DNA from: Gemmiger formicilis
GTDB taxonomy: Bacteria > Bacillota > Clostridia > Oscillospirales > Ruminococcaceae
Assembly: GCF_024462815.1 (NCBI RefSeq)
Contig: NZ_JANGCG010000022.1
Location: 1-37,057, forward strand
Length of the DNA stretch: 37,057 nucleotides
Reading direction: 5' to 3'
Part shown: positions 21,618 to 30,082 of the stretch, piece by piece
How the letters are laid out: each line of letters opens with the position of its first letter
How positions within the stretch are numbered: the stretch's first letter is position 1
Position numbers and translations under genes: made by a program
The notes under the pieces: model-generated
The model's database searches: none
What the model saw: only the letters and a program-made list of their open reading frames with translations
Told to the model about the DNA's origin: nothing

Positions 21618-22481
21618 ATGTCGAAAAAAGCAACGGAATTTCAAAGAAAAGAAATGAGCCGGATGTACCGGGGCAAGGAGATCTTTAAGCCTTTGAACAC
21701 CGGCTGGATCGATGAAAATGTCGCCTGTGTGCGGGAGTGGGTGGCAAATATCTTCTTCTACCGCAAGGGCGATACCACCATTATGATTGACGCCGGATAC
21801 AACTATGACCGTCTGGCGGAGAAAATGAGCTGGCTCGGTATCGACCCGCATTCCATCCGGCACATCCTCATCACCCATCAGGACACCGACCATGTAGGTG
21901 CGGTGGAGGCGGACAGTCCGGGACTGTTTCGGGATGCTGCGCTGTACATTGGCGAGATCGAGAACCGGTATCTGACCGGCGAGGTACGCCGCAGGGTCAT
22001 TTACCGCCTTTACAAGCTGCCGCAGGTGACGATCAACAATGAAAAAGTGCTGCTCCGCGACGGTGAGGTCATCGACATCGACGGAATCAGGATTGAGTGT
22101 TTTCTCGTTCCCGGTCATACATGGGGGCACATGGTATACCTTGTGGACGGGAAATATCTCTTTACCGGCGATACCCTCTGGTTCGGTGCGGACGGCAGAT
22201 ACAGTTTTATTTCTGCGCTGGCAGAGGATAACAAGCTGGCGGTGAAGTCTCTGGCACTGCTGGAGAAAAAGCTGAAAAAACGCGGACTGCATCCGCTGTT
22301 CATTACCGGTCACACAGGTTGGACGGACAACATGGAGTTTGCCTTTGCGCACAAAAATGAGCTGTGCTCGCCTTTCAAGAAAAGAGCCCACGACCCCAAT
22401 GCGCTTTACGATGCCTATGATGAATCCGATGATACTGAGGAAAACTCAAAAAGCGGGTACTTGAAGGGCGTGGGAAGATAA
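21618..22481 (+). CDS. MBL-fold metallo-hydrolase (array gene 2)
   Basis: The 287-residue protein carries metallo-beta-lactamase-fold motifs: THQDTDHVG near residue 90, PGHTWGHMV near 167, FTGDTLWF near 182, and ITGHTGW near 233. In the first motif the usual second His of HxHxDH is Asp (HQDTDH), a variant seen in some family branches. A dimetal hydrolase acting on a lactone, thioester or similar bond is likely, but the substrate is unknown. The N-terminal EMSRMYRGKEIFKPLNTGWI region and the acidic C-terminal tail (DESDDTEENSK) are outside the core fold. A GAGGTGCGATC leader precedes the ATG. Confidence 0.88.
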   Translation: MSKKATEFQRKEMSRMYRGKEIFKPLNTGWIDENVACVREWVANIFFYRKGDTTIMIDAGYNYDRLAEKMSWLGIDPHSIRHILITHQDTDHVGAVEADSPGLFRDAALYIGEIENRYLTGEVRRRVIYRLYKLPQVTINNEKVLLRDGEVIDIDGIRIECFLVPGHTWGHMVYLVDGKYLFTGDTLWFGADGRYSFISALAEDNKLAVKSLALLEKKLKKRGLHPLFITGHTGWTDNMEFAFAHKNELCSPFKKRAHDPNALYDAYDESDDTEENSKSGYLKGVGR

Positions 22482-22571
22482 GGAAGTGCAGGCGGCGCAC
22501 CGGCATTCTTTGGCGCGATGACGGAGCGTAATCCGAAAAAATAATGCTGCAAAAACCAAGGGGCGGATGGT

Positions 22572-23369
22572 ATGAGAACTTTGGAATATGGAAAAGAACA
22601 TGAAAAGACGCTGCTGTTTCTGCCGTGCACGGCGGAGCCGGAGTGGGCGTTCGCCGACTCGGTTGGCCTGCTTTCGCAGGATTACCATGTGATTCAGATC
22701 GTCTATGACGGTCACGGCGAAACGGGAGAAGACTTTATCTCTGTGGAGACGACAGTAGACGAGGTAACAGATTGGCTGCAAGCGCGCGGCATTACCCACT
22801 TGAACGCGGCATATGGCTGTTCTCTGGGCGGTGCGTGTCTGACACGCTTTCTCGCCTTGGGAAAAATCCCGGTCGAGCGCGCCGTTATTGATGCAGGCAT
22901 TACGCCGTATCGGATGCCGCTGATTTTGCGCCGTCTCGCCTGCCTGCGTGACAATCTTGGTTTCAGGCTCATAGCGAAGAGCCGCAAGGTCCTTGAGACG
23001 GTCTATCCGCCAGAGCGCTGGACGATGCCGGGGCGCGATCCAGTGAAGGAGTATGATGCGCTGGCGGCGTATCTGAAAACCTATTCAAAACGCACCGTCC
23101 GCAACATTTTCTGGTCGGCGAACAATTATACTCTGCCGACGAAGCCGGCTGAAATGGGCTGCCAAATCACATATTGGTACGGCGAAGAGGAAAAGCAGGC
23201 GCGACACAGCAATATCTGCTTTATAAAGCAATATTTTCCACGGGCGCAACTGCATGAAATTCCGAAGATGGATCACGCGGAGCTTGTGATGATGTATCCG
23301 CAGGAATTTTACCGGAGAATCATGGCGTTCCTGACACAGGCACAGGCAGCTCAAAACGAAAGAGGCTGA
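22572..23369 (+). CDS. Alpha/beta hydrolase (array gene 3)
   Basis: The 265-residue protein has LLFLPCTAEPEWAF as the oxyanion segment, the acid-bearing strand IVYDGHGETGED, the nucleophile elbow AAYGCSLGGACLTR and a C-terminal histidine in IPKMDHAELVMMYP. It is a paralogue of the hydrolase at 20698-21465; both have the same AAYGCSLGG elbow and YDG turn. The substrate is unknown. GGGGCGGATGGT precedes the ATG. A membrane protein gene follows after about 60 bases. Confidence 0.82.
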   Translation: MRTLEYGKEHEKTLLFLPCTAEPEWAFADSVGLLSQDYHVIQIVYDGHGETGEDFISVETTVDEVTDWLQARGITHLNAAYGCSLGGACLTRFLALGKIPVERAVIDAGITPYRMPLILRRLACLRDNLGFRLIAKSRKVLETVYPPERWTMPGRDPVKEYDALAAYLKTYSKRTVRNIFWSANNYTLPTKPAEMGCQITYWYGEEEKQARHSNICFIKQYFPRAQLHEIPKMDHAELVMMYPQEFYRRIMAFLTQAQAAQNERG

Positions 23370-23431
23370 AGAAAAGGAAGAATCAGAATGCTCTATCCGC
23401 AGCTTTTTGGATTCAACGGAGATATAGGTTT

Positions 23432-23926
23432 ATGAAAATCATCGTTGCAATTGCTTTTTATTTTCTGTATTGGGGCGTATGTTTTCTTGGAACAGGCACG
23501 GACAAGAAAAATCTCATGGGGCTGCGTTCTTATCCCGAAGAAGTTCAAAACCGTGTGCGAAGCGACCATCAGCTTGGAAAGGCTGTTCCGAAGGGGAAAT
23601 CCACCGCTGCCGTTTGGCTCAGCAATCTTTTGCTTTTCACAGTCGTGTTTTCCGCTTTAGGACTTGCGCTGAGAGGCGTGCTGAACTTGGACGGTTATCT
23701 GTCGGCATTTTGGTACTTTCTTGCGTTCAGCGAGGGGCTTGGGCTGTTCGATCTTTTGGTAATCGATCTTCTCTGGTGGCGCAACACAAAACGTACCCGC
23801 TTCTCTTTCCTGCCGGAGAAGAAATACTATCAAAATCCGAAAAAGCATATCGAATCGTTTTGGCGCGGTATCCCGTTGTTTGCCGCAGTCGCTGCACTGT
23901 CAGCCTTGATTGTCACGGCGCTTTGA
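23432..23926 (+). CDS. Small four-helix membrane protein, array family copy 1
   Basis: The 164-residue protein has four predicted helices: AIAFYFLYWGVCFLG, LLLFTVVFSALGLAL, FWYFLAFSEGLGLFDLLVID and GIPLFAAVAALSALIVTAL. Three other array genes (24751, 28963, 30083) have the same length, layout and a motif after helix 3 of the form D-x(3)-D-x-x-W followed by a loop with an aromatic-Pro stretch. Here it reads LFDLLVIDLLWWRNTKRTRF. The YPEEVQNRV segment after helix 1 matches YPKEVQDRA in the 30083 copy. I do not recognise the family and assign no function. Confidence 0.7.
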   Translation: MKIIVAIAFYFLYWGVCFLGTGTDKKNLMGLRSYPEEVQNRVRSDHQLGKAVPKGKSTAAVWLSNLLLFTVVFSALGLALRGVLNLDGYLSAFWYFLAFSEGLGLFDLLVIDLLWWRNTKRTRFSFLPEKKYYQNPKKHIESFWRGIPLFAAVAALSALIVTAL

Positions 23927-23948
23927 ACCATACATAGTAGAGGAATCG

Positions 23949-24002
23949 ATGAAAAATCTAACTGCACGATGGTTTACCCGCTGGAAAGATGTCAAGCAGT
24001 AG
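23949..24002 (+). other. Possible 17-codon leader ORF or remnant
   Basis: ATG at 23949 with GAGGAATCG before it encodes KNLTARWFTRWKDVKQ, then TAG. It lies in a 123-base gap before the ATCH gene. It could be a remnant N-terminus of another array gene, and support is weak. Confidence 0.2.
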
Positions 24003-24049
24003 ACAATAACCTTGTTCACACAAACGAACCGTGAGGAGGCGGCAAACAG

Positions 24050-24766
24050 ATGAAGGACGATGAACTCCCATTCGACCGCAGCTGTCATGTGCTGTATTCC
24101 AAGCCCTGCAAGAAGGAGATACAGTCGAAAATCGCACTGCATTACCCGGAAGCGGAGCGGGAGATGATATGGGAAAAGGTGCAGCGGCAGTATGTGGATT
24201 TTCTTTCAGACTGGCGCACGGATCTGGGCGGTAAACGGAACTTTCACAACGGCGCAGGCGGTACCTATGACTGTATCGCCATCATGAGCTACTATGCAGC
24301 CTGCAAAGCGGTTACATCCTTCCGCGAAATCGAGGAAATCGAGGAAAATCTGATCCTGCCGACCTTCCGCAAACTGAAATTCGTGGACTGCAACAAGCCA
24401 TTCTGGAAGAAACTGATGTACAAGTCATTCGTACGGGCAAAAGCGGGCTGTGACAAGTGGCACGATTATGAGATGACGGTGGCTCCTTACGAAAAGAACA
24501 AGCCGATCTATTATGAATTTACCGCCTGTCCCGCAGCGGAATTTGCTATCAGAAACGGCCTTACAGAGATCATGCCCGCCCTGTGCAATGTGGATTTTGC
24601 AGCGATGGAGCTGCTTCACGCCAAGCTCGTGCGGACGACCACCTGCGCGAATGGCTGTAAGTGCGACTACACCATCTGCGGCGATCAGGACCCATACGGA
24701 AGGAAGCATCCCGAATACCGGGACGAAAACGGATACAGGAGGAACAGGGAATGCTCTTACAGGTGA
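24050..24766 (+). CDS. L-2-amino-thiazoline-4-carboxylate hydrolase family protein, ATCH copy 1
   Basis: The 238-residue protein has the family's C-terminal cysteine signature: FTACPAAEFAIRNGLTEIMP, then ALCNVDFAAME and the closing NGCKCDYTIC. The founding enzyme opens the thiazoline ring of ATC on the way to L-cysteine in pseudomonads, but the family is broad and most Clostridia members are uncharacterised, so the substrate should not be assumed. The N-terminal half (CHVLYSKPCKKEIQSKIALH and YDCIAIMSYYAACKAV) is alpha-helical-looking. AGGAGGC precedes the ATG. Its last 16 bases overlap the next membrane protein gene. Confidence 0.8.
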   Translation: MKDDELPFDRSCHVLYSKPCKKEIQSKIALHYPEAEREMIWEKVQRQYVDFLSDWRTDLGGKRNFHNGAGGTYDCIAIMSYYAACKAVTSFREIEEIEENLILPTFRKLKFVDCNKPFWKKLMYKSFVRAKAGCDKWHDYEMTVAPYEKNKPIYYEFTACPAAEFAIRNGLTEIMPALCNVDFAAMELLHAKLVRTTTCANGCKCDYTICGDQDPYGRKHPEYRDENGYRRNRECSYR

Positions 24767-25236
24767 TTCTGGAAGGTCTTGGGTTGGGAGTTTTGCTGGT
24801 TCTTGTCTGTGCCGTGGGCATCCGTAAGGGGGCTGTTGGGATGGTGCATCTTTACAGCCCGGCGGTGCAGCAGCGGTGCGTGACGCTGGGACTTACAACA
24901 CACGAGAAAATCAAGCGCAATTCTCTGATTTTCAAAGCCGTCTGCGTTCCCGGCTATATTGGCTATGTGCTGGTTTGCGTCTATGGGATAAACGGTGCGC
25001 ACGGCTTTGCGGCGGGCTTCTGGCAGCTACTTGTCATCTTGTCCGTTATGAATCTCATTGACCGTTTTTTGATCGATGGTTACTGGGTGGGGCACACGAA
25101 CGCATGGACGATCCCCGGAACAGAAGATCTAAAGCCGTACATCACCGCAAAAGACAAGCAGAAAAAATGGCTTTTCGGTACGGTAGGTATGGCAGTCATA
25201 GCGGCGGTGCTGGCGGCAATTATGACAGTACAGTGA
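24751..25236 (+). CDS. Small four-helix membrane protein, array family copy 2
   Basis: The 161-residue protein starts at ATG 24751, preceded by AGGAGGAACAGGGA; a longer frame exists but overlaps the ATCH gene. Helices are LEGLGLGVLLVLVCAVGI, AVCVPGYIGYVLVCVYGI, FWQLLVILSVMNLIDRFLI and LFGTVGMAVIAAVLAAIM. The family motif reads MNLIDRFLIDGYWVGHTNAW then PGTEDLKPYI, and it is closest to the copy at 30083 (MNIYDGVVIDKLWVGHSRFW, PGLEDAPFV). Charged conserved residues at a helix end (D, D, H) suggest a functional site and not only a structural role. Confidence 0.75.
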   Translation: MLLQVILEGLGLGVLLVLVCAVGIRKGAVGMVHLYSPAVQQRCVTLGLTTHEKIKRNSLIFKAVCVPGYIGYVLVCVYGINGAHGFAAGFWQLLVILSVMNLIDRFLIDGYWVGHTNAWTIPGTEDLKPYITAKDKQKKWLFGTVGMAVIAAVLAAIMTVQ

Positions 25237-25344
25237 TCGGAAAGCCCCTTCCGTCAGCGGCTTTTTCCACTTTCTTGCAAAGGCCGATGCCGAAATGATG
25301 AAAATGCAGATTGTGAAAATCAACTTTTGAAAGAGGCATTTTAA

Positions 25345-26277
25345 ATGAAATACATTCACTTTGACATTAATGGCGATGGATTTTACGGCGCATATTGGGT
25401 GTGCAAGGGCGGCTCGGACTGTGCGGTCATCGCCATGCTCGGTGACGACCCCGAGGATTATATGGCACGCTCTGCGGTGAAGTGGTTACTTCGCCTCGGC
25501 GTGAACGTATTGACCATGTCGCCCGGCAAAAAGGACTACGGCCATCACAACTATCCGCTTGAGCGCATCGAAAAAGCAATTACATGGCTCAAATCGCACG
25601 GCAACGCAAAGATCGGCATTGCGGGGGCATCAACGACTGGAACTCTCGCCCTGACGGCGGCTTCGCTATTTGGCGATATCTCTCTAAGCATCGCAATGAC
25701 GCCCAGTGACTTTGTGTGGCAGGGCTTCATGCAGGGCAAAAAGGACGGTTGCAAGGAATGGCCAATCGAGGGAGAATCACTCTTTTCTTACAAGGGCAAG
25801 CCACTACCCTATATGCCGTTTTGCTATCAGCACCCTGACTATTGGCGCATAATCTCGGAGGAGTCCAAACGCACCGGCAATATGGTTGCCTCCCGCAAGC
25901 TGTTTGACGACTCTGAAGCGGCGCACCCGATTACCGAGGAGGAATTCATAAAGGTCGAGAATATCCGCGGCAAGCTGTTTCTTGTCGGCGCAGAGGACGA
26001 CGCACTTTGGGACACCGCAAAATACATTCACCGCATTGAGAAACGCCTTGCGGAGAAACCGCACACCTGCGAAGTCGAGGCGGTCGTATATGAGCACTGC
26101 ACGCACTTTGTTTTCCCAGACGGTATGATCAAGACCATGCTGCCTGTCGGCTCGGCACTGTTTGTAAAGCTGGCGTTCAGTGCTGCAAAAAAATATCCCA
26201 AGGAATGCAAAACGGCTCGCATTGACATTGACCGCCGCATGACACGAGTTATATGCGATTGGAGGGACAGAAAGTGA
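25345..26277 (+). CDS. Alpha/beta hydrolase, BAAT C-terminal-like (array gene)
   Basis: The 310-residue protein resembles the acyl-CoA thioester hydrolase/bile acid-CoA:amino acid N-acyltransferase C-terminal domain. It has a KIGIAGASTTGTLALTAASL nucleophile elbow (GxSxxG), the lid region DFVWQGFMQGKKDGCKEWPI, the acid strand KLFLVGAEDDALWDTAKYI and a histidine in VYEHCTHFVFPDGM. In BAAT relatives the elbow reads GxSKGGE, so Thr-Thr here is a departure. The N-terminal accessory domain of BAAT is absent. It could hydrolyse or transfer an acyl group; the substrate is unknown. A hydrophilic C-terminal tail follows, and the next gene starts inside its stop codon. Confidence 0.78.
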   Translation: MKYIHFDINGDGFYGAYWVCKGGSDCAVIAMLGDDPEDYMARSAVKWLLRLGVNVLTMSPGKKDYGHHNYPLERIEKAITWLKSHGNAKIGIAGASTTGTLALTAASLFGDISLSIAMTPSDFVWQGFMQGKKDGCKEWPIEGESLFSYKGKPLPYMPFCYQHPDYWRIISEESKRTGNMVASRKLFDDSEAAHPITEEEFIKVENIRGKLFLVGAEDDALWDTAKYIHRIEKRLAEKPHTCEVEAVVYEHCTHFVFPDGMIKTMLPVGSALFVKLAFSAAKKYPKECKTARIDIDRRMTRVICDWRDRK

Positions 26278-26906
26278 CCTGTTTCGGGATGCCTTTCGTT
26301 ATGTGGGCTCTGTTTGCACCGTCGTTCCGAAAGCAGCTGACCGCTGTGCTGGGCTATGATGCAGCTACCGCAAGAACTATCACGAAAAAGGCAAAGCCGC
26401 AATACCGGCAGATCATCCGCAGGCTGCCGGAGTTTGAAAAGACCGACCGCTTCAAAATGAATCTGGTCAACTGCGCTATGATCGGGGCGTTCATTCTCTC
26501 CATGCCGCAGCGCCCGGAGGTGGACAGGCTGACGGATTACTACGCAAGATCCATGATGACAAAGCCCATGCAGTGGTTCTGCCGCAAGAGCGGAAAAAGC
26601 AAGTTTACCGCAAAGGACATTGCCGCTATGAAGGCAACCGCCACTCTGAAAGCCGCCGACCGCAACCCCTACTCGTGGAACATGGAGTTTTACGAATACC
26701 CGGATGGCAGCGGCTACGAGGGACGCTTTACCAAATGCGGCATCTGTGTGCTGATGAAGGAGCTGGGACTGTACGACCTGACCCCCGCTTTGTGCCATCT
26801 GGACTACACCATGAGCGAAGCGGGCGGTGTGACAAATTTTGTGCGGCAGTATACCCTTGCCTCCGGCGGACCCTACTGCGACTGCGGGTACAAAAAGAAG
26901 GGGTGA
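26274..26906 (+). CDS. ATCH family protein, copy 2
   Basis: A GTG at 26274 overlaps the previous TGA and has GGAGG seven bases upstream, giving 210 residues; an ATG at 26253 in the same frame has no such site. The signature reads FTKCGICVLMKELGLYDLTP, ALCHLDYTMSEAG, then LASGGPYCDCGYKKKG. The N-terminal half has LMVN-like helices (MNLVNCAMIGAFILSMPQRP). It is paired head to tail with another ATCH copy six bases downstream, so the two proteins may form a heteromer. Function is inferred only at family level. Confidence 0.8.
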   Translation: MTCFGMPFVMWALFAPSFRKQLTAVLGYDAATARTITKKAKPQYRQIIRRLPEFEKTDRFKMNLVNCAMIGAFILSMPQRPEVDRLTDYYARSMMTKPMQWFCRKSGKSKFTAKDIAAMKATATLKAADRNPYSWNMEFYEYPDGSGYEGRFTKCGICVLMKELGLYDLTPALCHLDYTMSEAGGVTNFVRQYTLASGGPYCDCGYKKKG

Positions 26907-26912
26907 CGGACG

Positions 26913-27515
26913 ATGAAGGCGAAGGAAACCTATCTTTCCCGTGACTTTCGGGAGACTGCGGCGCAACGCTTTCCTGCGCAGGCAAAGCAGCTAAACGCTA
27001 CTTTTGATATGCGCCTGAATGCGCTGCTGGCTGAAAACGCGGGTGCAAGCAAGGAAAAGCAGTACCACCTCAAGCGGCAAATCTTACCGGGCATTGCGGC
27101 CTACGAAACCTTGCAGCGGGTCATGCCGAACGAAGAAGCACTGCAAACCGTTCACGGCTATGTGGAGCGGCTGGCGAGAACGAGCCACAAACAGCTTGCC
27201 GCCCTGCTGCAGATACCGGGGCTTTACCGCCTTGTTCCCGGCGTTTTCGTCAAATCCACGCGAAGTGTTTTCGGTCCGGCGGCGGGCTTTGCCCCAAAAG
27301 AATTGCAGACCGGTAACGGCGTCTGGCGTGTGGATATGATGAAGTGTCCCTATCACGACACCTGCGCAGAATACGGCTGCCCGGAGCTGTGCCGCTGTTT
27401 TTGTGACAGTGATGACATCAGCTATACCGGGCTGCATCCGAAGCTGATCTGGGAGAGAAGCATGACGCTGGGGCGCGGCAATGATCGCTGTGATTTTTGC
27501 ATGAAGGTCCGATAA
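26913..27515 (+). CDS. ATCH family protein, copy 3 (divergent, cysteine-rich)
   Basis: The 200-residue protein keeps the C-terminal cysteine pattern but with more cysteines: MMKCPYHDTCAEYGCPELCR, CFCDSDDISYTG, then RGNDRCDFCMKVR. Other copies have four or five cysteines in this region. The extra ones could bind a metal or iron-sulfur cluster, which is my inference. The N-terminal part is charged and helical (RDFRETAAQRFPAQAKQLNA). It follows copy 2 by six bases. The start is ATG 26913. Confidence 0.78.
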   Translation: MKAKETYLSRDFRETAAQRFPAQAKQLNATFDMRLNALLAENAGASKEKQYHLKRQILPGIAAYETLQRVMPNEEALQTVHGYVERLARTSHKQLAALLQIPGLYRLVPGVFVKSTRSVFGPAAGFAPKELQTGNGVWRVDMMKCPYHDTCAEYGCPELCRCFCDSDDISYTGLHPKLIWERSMTLGRGNDRCDFCMKVR

Positions 27516-27535
27516 TAGCGGGGAGGCAGATTGGT

Positions 27536-28318
27536 ATGGAAATCAAACGATTCGGCAATATAGAGGGAAAGACCATTATGCTGCTGCACGGAAATCTTAT
27601 GTGCTGGCGGCAGTTTGAGGATTTGATCCCGCTGCTGGAAAGGAAATTCTGCGTGTATGCCGTCAGCTTCGACGGCTTTGATGGAACCGGTGAAACGACC
27701 TACACGACTGCCCGGGATCAGGCGGACAAGTTGGCCGCTTATATTGAAAAAGAGCTTGACGGACAGTTGGATCTGCTTTTTGCAGAGTCGCTGGGCTGCG
27801 GACCGGCTGTTTTTCTGAAGGCTTCCCCAACCGTTCAGATTGATCGGATGATCCTCAGCGGGCCGGAGTATCTGGATTTCGGGGTGCTGAATCGACTGAT
27901 CTTGAAGGTTATGCCACAAAAGCAGTATCGAACGGCACACGAAAAGTACATGCCTGCATGGGCGCTGCGCTTTATGGGGCAGACGGAGCAGGGAATGCAG
28001 ACTATGCTCCGCCGTATCCCGAATCATATCAGCTTGGAATCCGTCCGGGCCACTTGGGCGGCAGGGCTTTATCTCTATCGGACGGACTTTCCGGTACAGC
28101 CCGATGCAAAGGTCGCCTGTTGGTACGGAGAAAAAGAAGGGCACATGAAAAAGGCCATCCAGCGGCTGCGGACGGCATATCCGGGTCTGATCGTCCGCTG
28201 CTTCCCCAGTTTTGGTCATGGTGAGATCATCAATCATCCGGCGCTGCTTGCATCGGAGCTGGAACGCTTTCTGACGGATGGCGGAACAGAGAGATGTGCT
28301 GAAGGATCAGGAAAGTGA
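27536..28318 (+). CDS. Alpha/beta hydrolase (array gene)
   Basis: The 260-residue protein has the HG oxyanion motif IMLLHGNLMCWRQFEDLIPL, the strand VYAVSFDGFDGTGETTYTT, the nucleophile elbow LLFAESLGCGPAVFL (Ser in ESLGCG, with Glu in place of Gly before it), the acid-strand ACWYGEKEGHM and a histidine in FPSFGHGEIINHP. It resembles the hydrolases at 20698 and 22572 in length and in the DGFD/DGHGET turn. I chose ATG 27536 because GGGGAGGC lies in front of it; the frame opens earlier at 27497. A GNAT gene follows after six bases. Confidence 0.82.
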   Translation: MEIKRFGNIEGKTIMLLHGNLMCWRQFEDLIPLLERKFCVYAVSFDGFDGTGETTYTTARDQADKLAAYIEKELDGQLDLLFAESLGCGPAVFLKASPTVQIDRMILSGPEYLDFGVLNRLILKVMPQKQYRTAHEKYMPAWALRFMGQTEQGMQTMLRRIPNHISLESVRATWAAGLYLYRTDFPVQPDAKVACWYGEKEGHMKKAIQRLRTAYPGLIVRCFPSFGHGEIINHPALLASELERFLTDGGTERCAEGSGK

Positions 28319-28324
28319 AATACA

Positions 28325-28966
28325 ATGAAAGTTACAACATTGGACGAGAAATCCATCCATGATATCGGCCATGCTTTCGGCTATTATGACTACGGAGAGG
28401 AAACGGGAATGTCCGCTGCCTTTTCCGGGAAAGAAGCCACGGCAAACTATATCTGCGCCTATGTGCGCGGGGTGCTGCGGGGCGGCTTTCTGCACACCAC
28501 CGGCGAGCGCGGCGAGGGATATATCGCCTACAAGCTGCCAAAGGAGAAGATGGGACTCAAGACGATGTGGCCCATCGCCTGCGGAATGCTGCACAACTCC
28601 ACCCTGAAGCGCCTTTTGCAATTTGGTATTGCCATCAAGCGGGGCGGGGCTTCCCTGCAAGACCGCATGGACAAGGAAAAGAAACCCTACATTTTCGTTG
28701 GACTTGTCTGTGTGCGGGAACAGTATCAGGGGCAGGGCTATATGCGAAAGGTGCTGGACCTTGCCTTTGCTGAGGGCGACCGGCTGGGTGTGCCGGTAAT
28801 TCTGGAGACCGATGCCAAGTCCAAGTGCGACAAATATGTCCATCTGGGCATGGAACTTGCCGGAGTGCGGGACATCGGCGAATTTGGAAAGCTGTATGAC
28901 CTGATCAAAAAACCGGACGCGGAAAAGCAGCAGTCTGTCAGTACGGAGGCATCAACATCAAAATGA
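28325..28966 (+). CDS. GNAT-family N-acetyltransferase
   Basis: The 213-residue protein has the acetyl-CoA pyrophosphate loop VREQYQGQGYMRKVLDLAFA (Q-x-x-G-x-G) and, further on, VPVILETDAKSKCDKYVHLG and MELAGVRDIG. The acceptor substrate is unknown; a small molecule made or acted on by the neighbouring hydrolases is plausible. The N-terminal half includes an unusual arginine/glycine-rich stretch ICAYVRGVLRGGFLHTTG. The gene ends in an ATGA overlap with the following membrane protein, so the two are translated together. Confidence 0.85.
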   Translation: MKVTTLDEKSIHDIGHAFGYYDYGEETGMSAAFSGKEATANYICAYVRGVLRGGFLHTTGERGEGYIAYKLPKEKMGLKTMWPIACGMLHNSTLKRLLQFGIAIKRGGASLQDRMDKEKKPYIFVGLVCVREQYQGQGYMRKVLDLAFAEGDRLGVPVILETDAKSKCDKYVHLGMELAGVRDIGEFGKLYDLIKKPDAEKQQSVSTEASTSK

Positions 28967-29454
28967 AAATCACGGTTCTTGTAACGCTCATGGTATTTCT
29001 GGCATACTTTCTTGTTTTATACGGCGGGGTGGGTTTCATTCAGGACAAGCGTTTTTTCTCATCCGCACCAAAGGAAAATCTGGACGCAATCCCCGATACA
29101 AAGGAACGATTTCCCGGCGCACATAGTATCGGCTGGGTGATTGAGATCATTGCCATCCTGCTTTTTCTCGCTGCGGCGGCACTAAGCGTATGGGACGGCG
29201 TCAGAAACGGCTTCGGCTTCCTGGACTTCTTTGTGCGGTTTCTCGCCGTGCTCTACGCCATGGAGATCTACGACATCATTTTCTTTGACTGGGTGCTGCT
29301 GTGCCACTCCAATTTCTTTCCGCATTTCTATCCGGAGCTGAAGGGCGTGGTCGGTCCGCATATGTTCGGCTATAACAAGCGAACACATATCTGGCACTTT
29401 GTGATCTACATTCCCGCCTCCGCTGTGGCAGCGTGGCTTTGCGCACTGCTTTGA
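28963..29454 (+). CDS. Small four-helix membrane protein, array family copy 3
   Basis: The 163-residue protein shares the array family's layout: helix 1 VLVTLMVFLAYFLVLYGGVG, helix 2 IEIIAILLFLAAAALSV, helix 3 with the motif AMEIYDIIFFDWVLLCHSNF then PHFYPELKGVVG, and helix 4 HIWHFVIYIPASAVAAWLCA. The D-x(3)-D-W and the H-S/T-aromatic pattern line up with the copies at 24751 and 30083. It is the most diverged copy after helix 3. Its start lies inside the GNAT stop (ATGA). Function unknown. Confidence 0.7.
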   Translation: MKITVLVTLMVFLAYFLVLYGGVGFIQDKRFFSSAPKENLDAIPDTKERFPGAHSIGWVIEIIAILLFLAAAALSVWDGVRNGFGFLDFFVRFLAVLYAMEIYDIIFFDWVLLCHSNFFPHFYPELKGVVGPHMFGYNKRTHIWHFVIYIPASAVAAWLCALL

Positions 29455-29498
29455 GGACGTGTGACAGAAGCAATCGTTTTGGGAGGCAGAGATTTTCT

Positions 29499-30005
29499 AT
29501 GCGTGTGATAAAAAAAGTCCTGCATGAAAAAAGAAAAACAACAGAAGCCCATATCCAGCAGCTTCAGCAGGCGGGTAAACAGGGTGTCCGATATACAGCG
29601 ATGATGCCGGATATTCCGTTCCTGATGTTGGGGCTAATCAGCGATATTGGCTGGATGATCCACTTGATTGCAGGTGTTATTTACTTTTGCAGAAACGGCT
29701 TTTGCCATGTGCTGGACTATGCGGCGCTACTTGCGCTGGCGGGCGTCCTGTTCGGTGTTGCGTATCTGATGTATCTGAACAAAACTCACGAAAAGGAGAT
29801 TGCCACCAAGCTTCAAAAGGATTTGAGTTTTGGTATGACAGTTTATTCCGGACTGGCAGGGGCGGTTGTCGGAATGGTTCAGATCACAACAACAGGCGTT
29901 TCCTCAGTGCTTGTATGGCTCATCGTTGGCGGCGTTCTTAACTTCGTTGCAGGACTGCCGATCTACCTCTCCTTCAAAAAAGGAATTTTCTATGGGGTGC
30001 AATGA
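29499..30005 (+). CDS. Membrane protein of unknown function
   Basis: The 168-residue protein begins with a charged 35-residue cytosolic segment (VLHEKRKTTEAHIQQLQQAG). About four helices follow (FLMLGLISDIGWMIHLIAGV, YAALLALAGVLFGVAYLMYL, YSGLAGAVVGMVQITTTGV, VLVWLIVGGVLNFVAGLPIY). It lacks the motif of the four-helix array family and I do not recognise it. I chose ATG 29499 with GGGAGGC in front; the frame opens earlier at 29433 inside the preceding stop region. It sits between two family copies, so it may be part of the same membrane complex. Confidence 0.65.
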   Translation: MRVIKKVLHEKRKTTEAHIQQLQQAGKQGVRYTAMMPDIPFLMLGLISDIGWMIHLIAGVIYFCRNGFCHVLDYAALLALAGVLFGVAYLMYLNKTHEKEIATKLQKDLSFGMTVYSGLAGAVVGMVQITTTGVSSVLVWLIVGGVLNFVAGLPIYLSFKKGIFYGVQ

Positions 30006-30082
30006 CTTTATGAACCACGATGGAAGGCGAAGGAAATGGGAGCATATGCCCGATTCGCACGCAGACTGAGAGGAGAAAAACA

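Noticed and set aside
21354..22391. 345-codon minus-strand frame
   Set aside because: It lies antisense to the MBL-fold hydrolase, whose motifs are intact on the plus strand.
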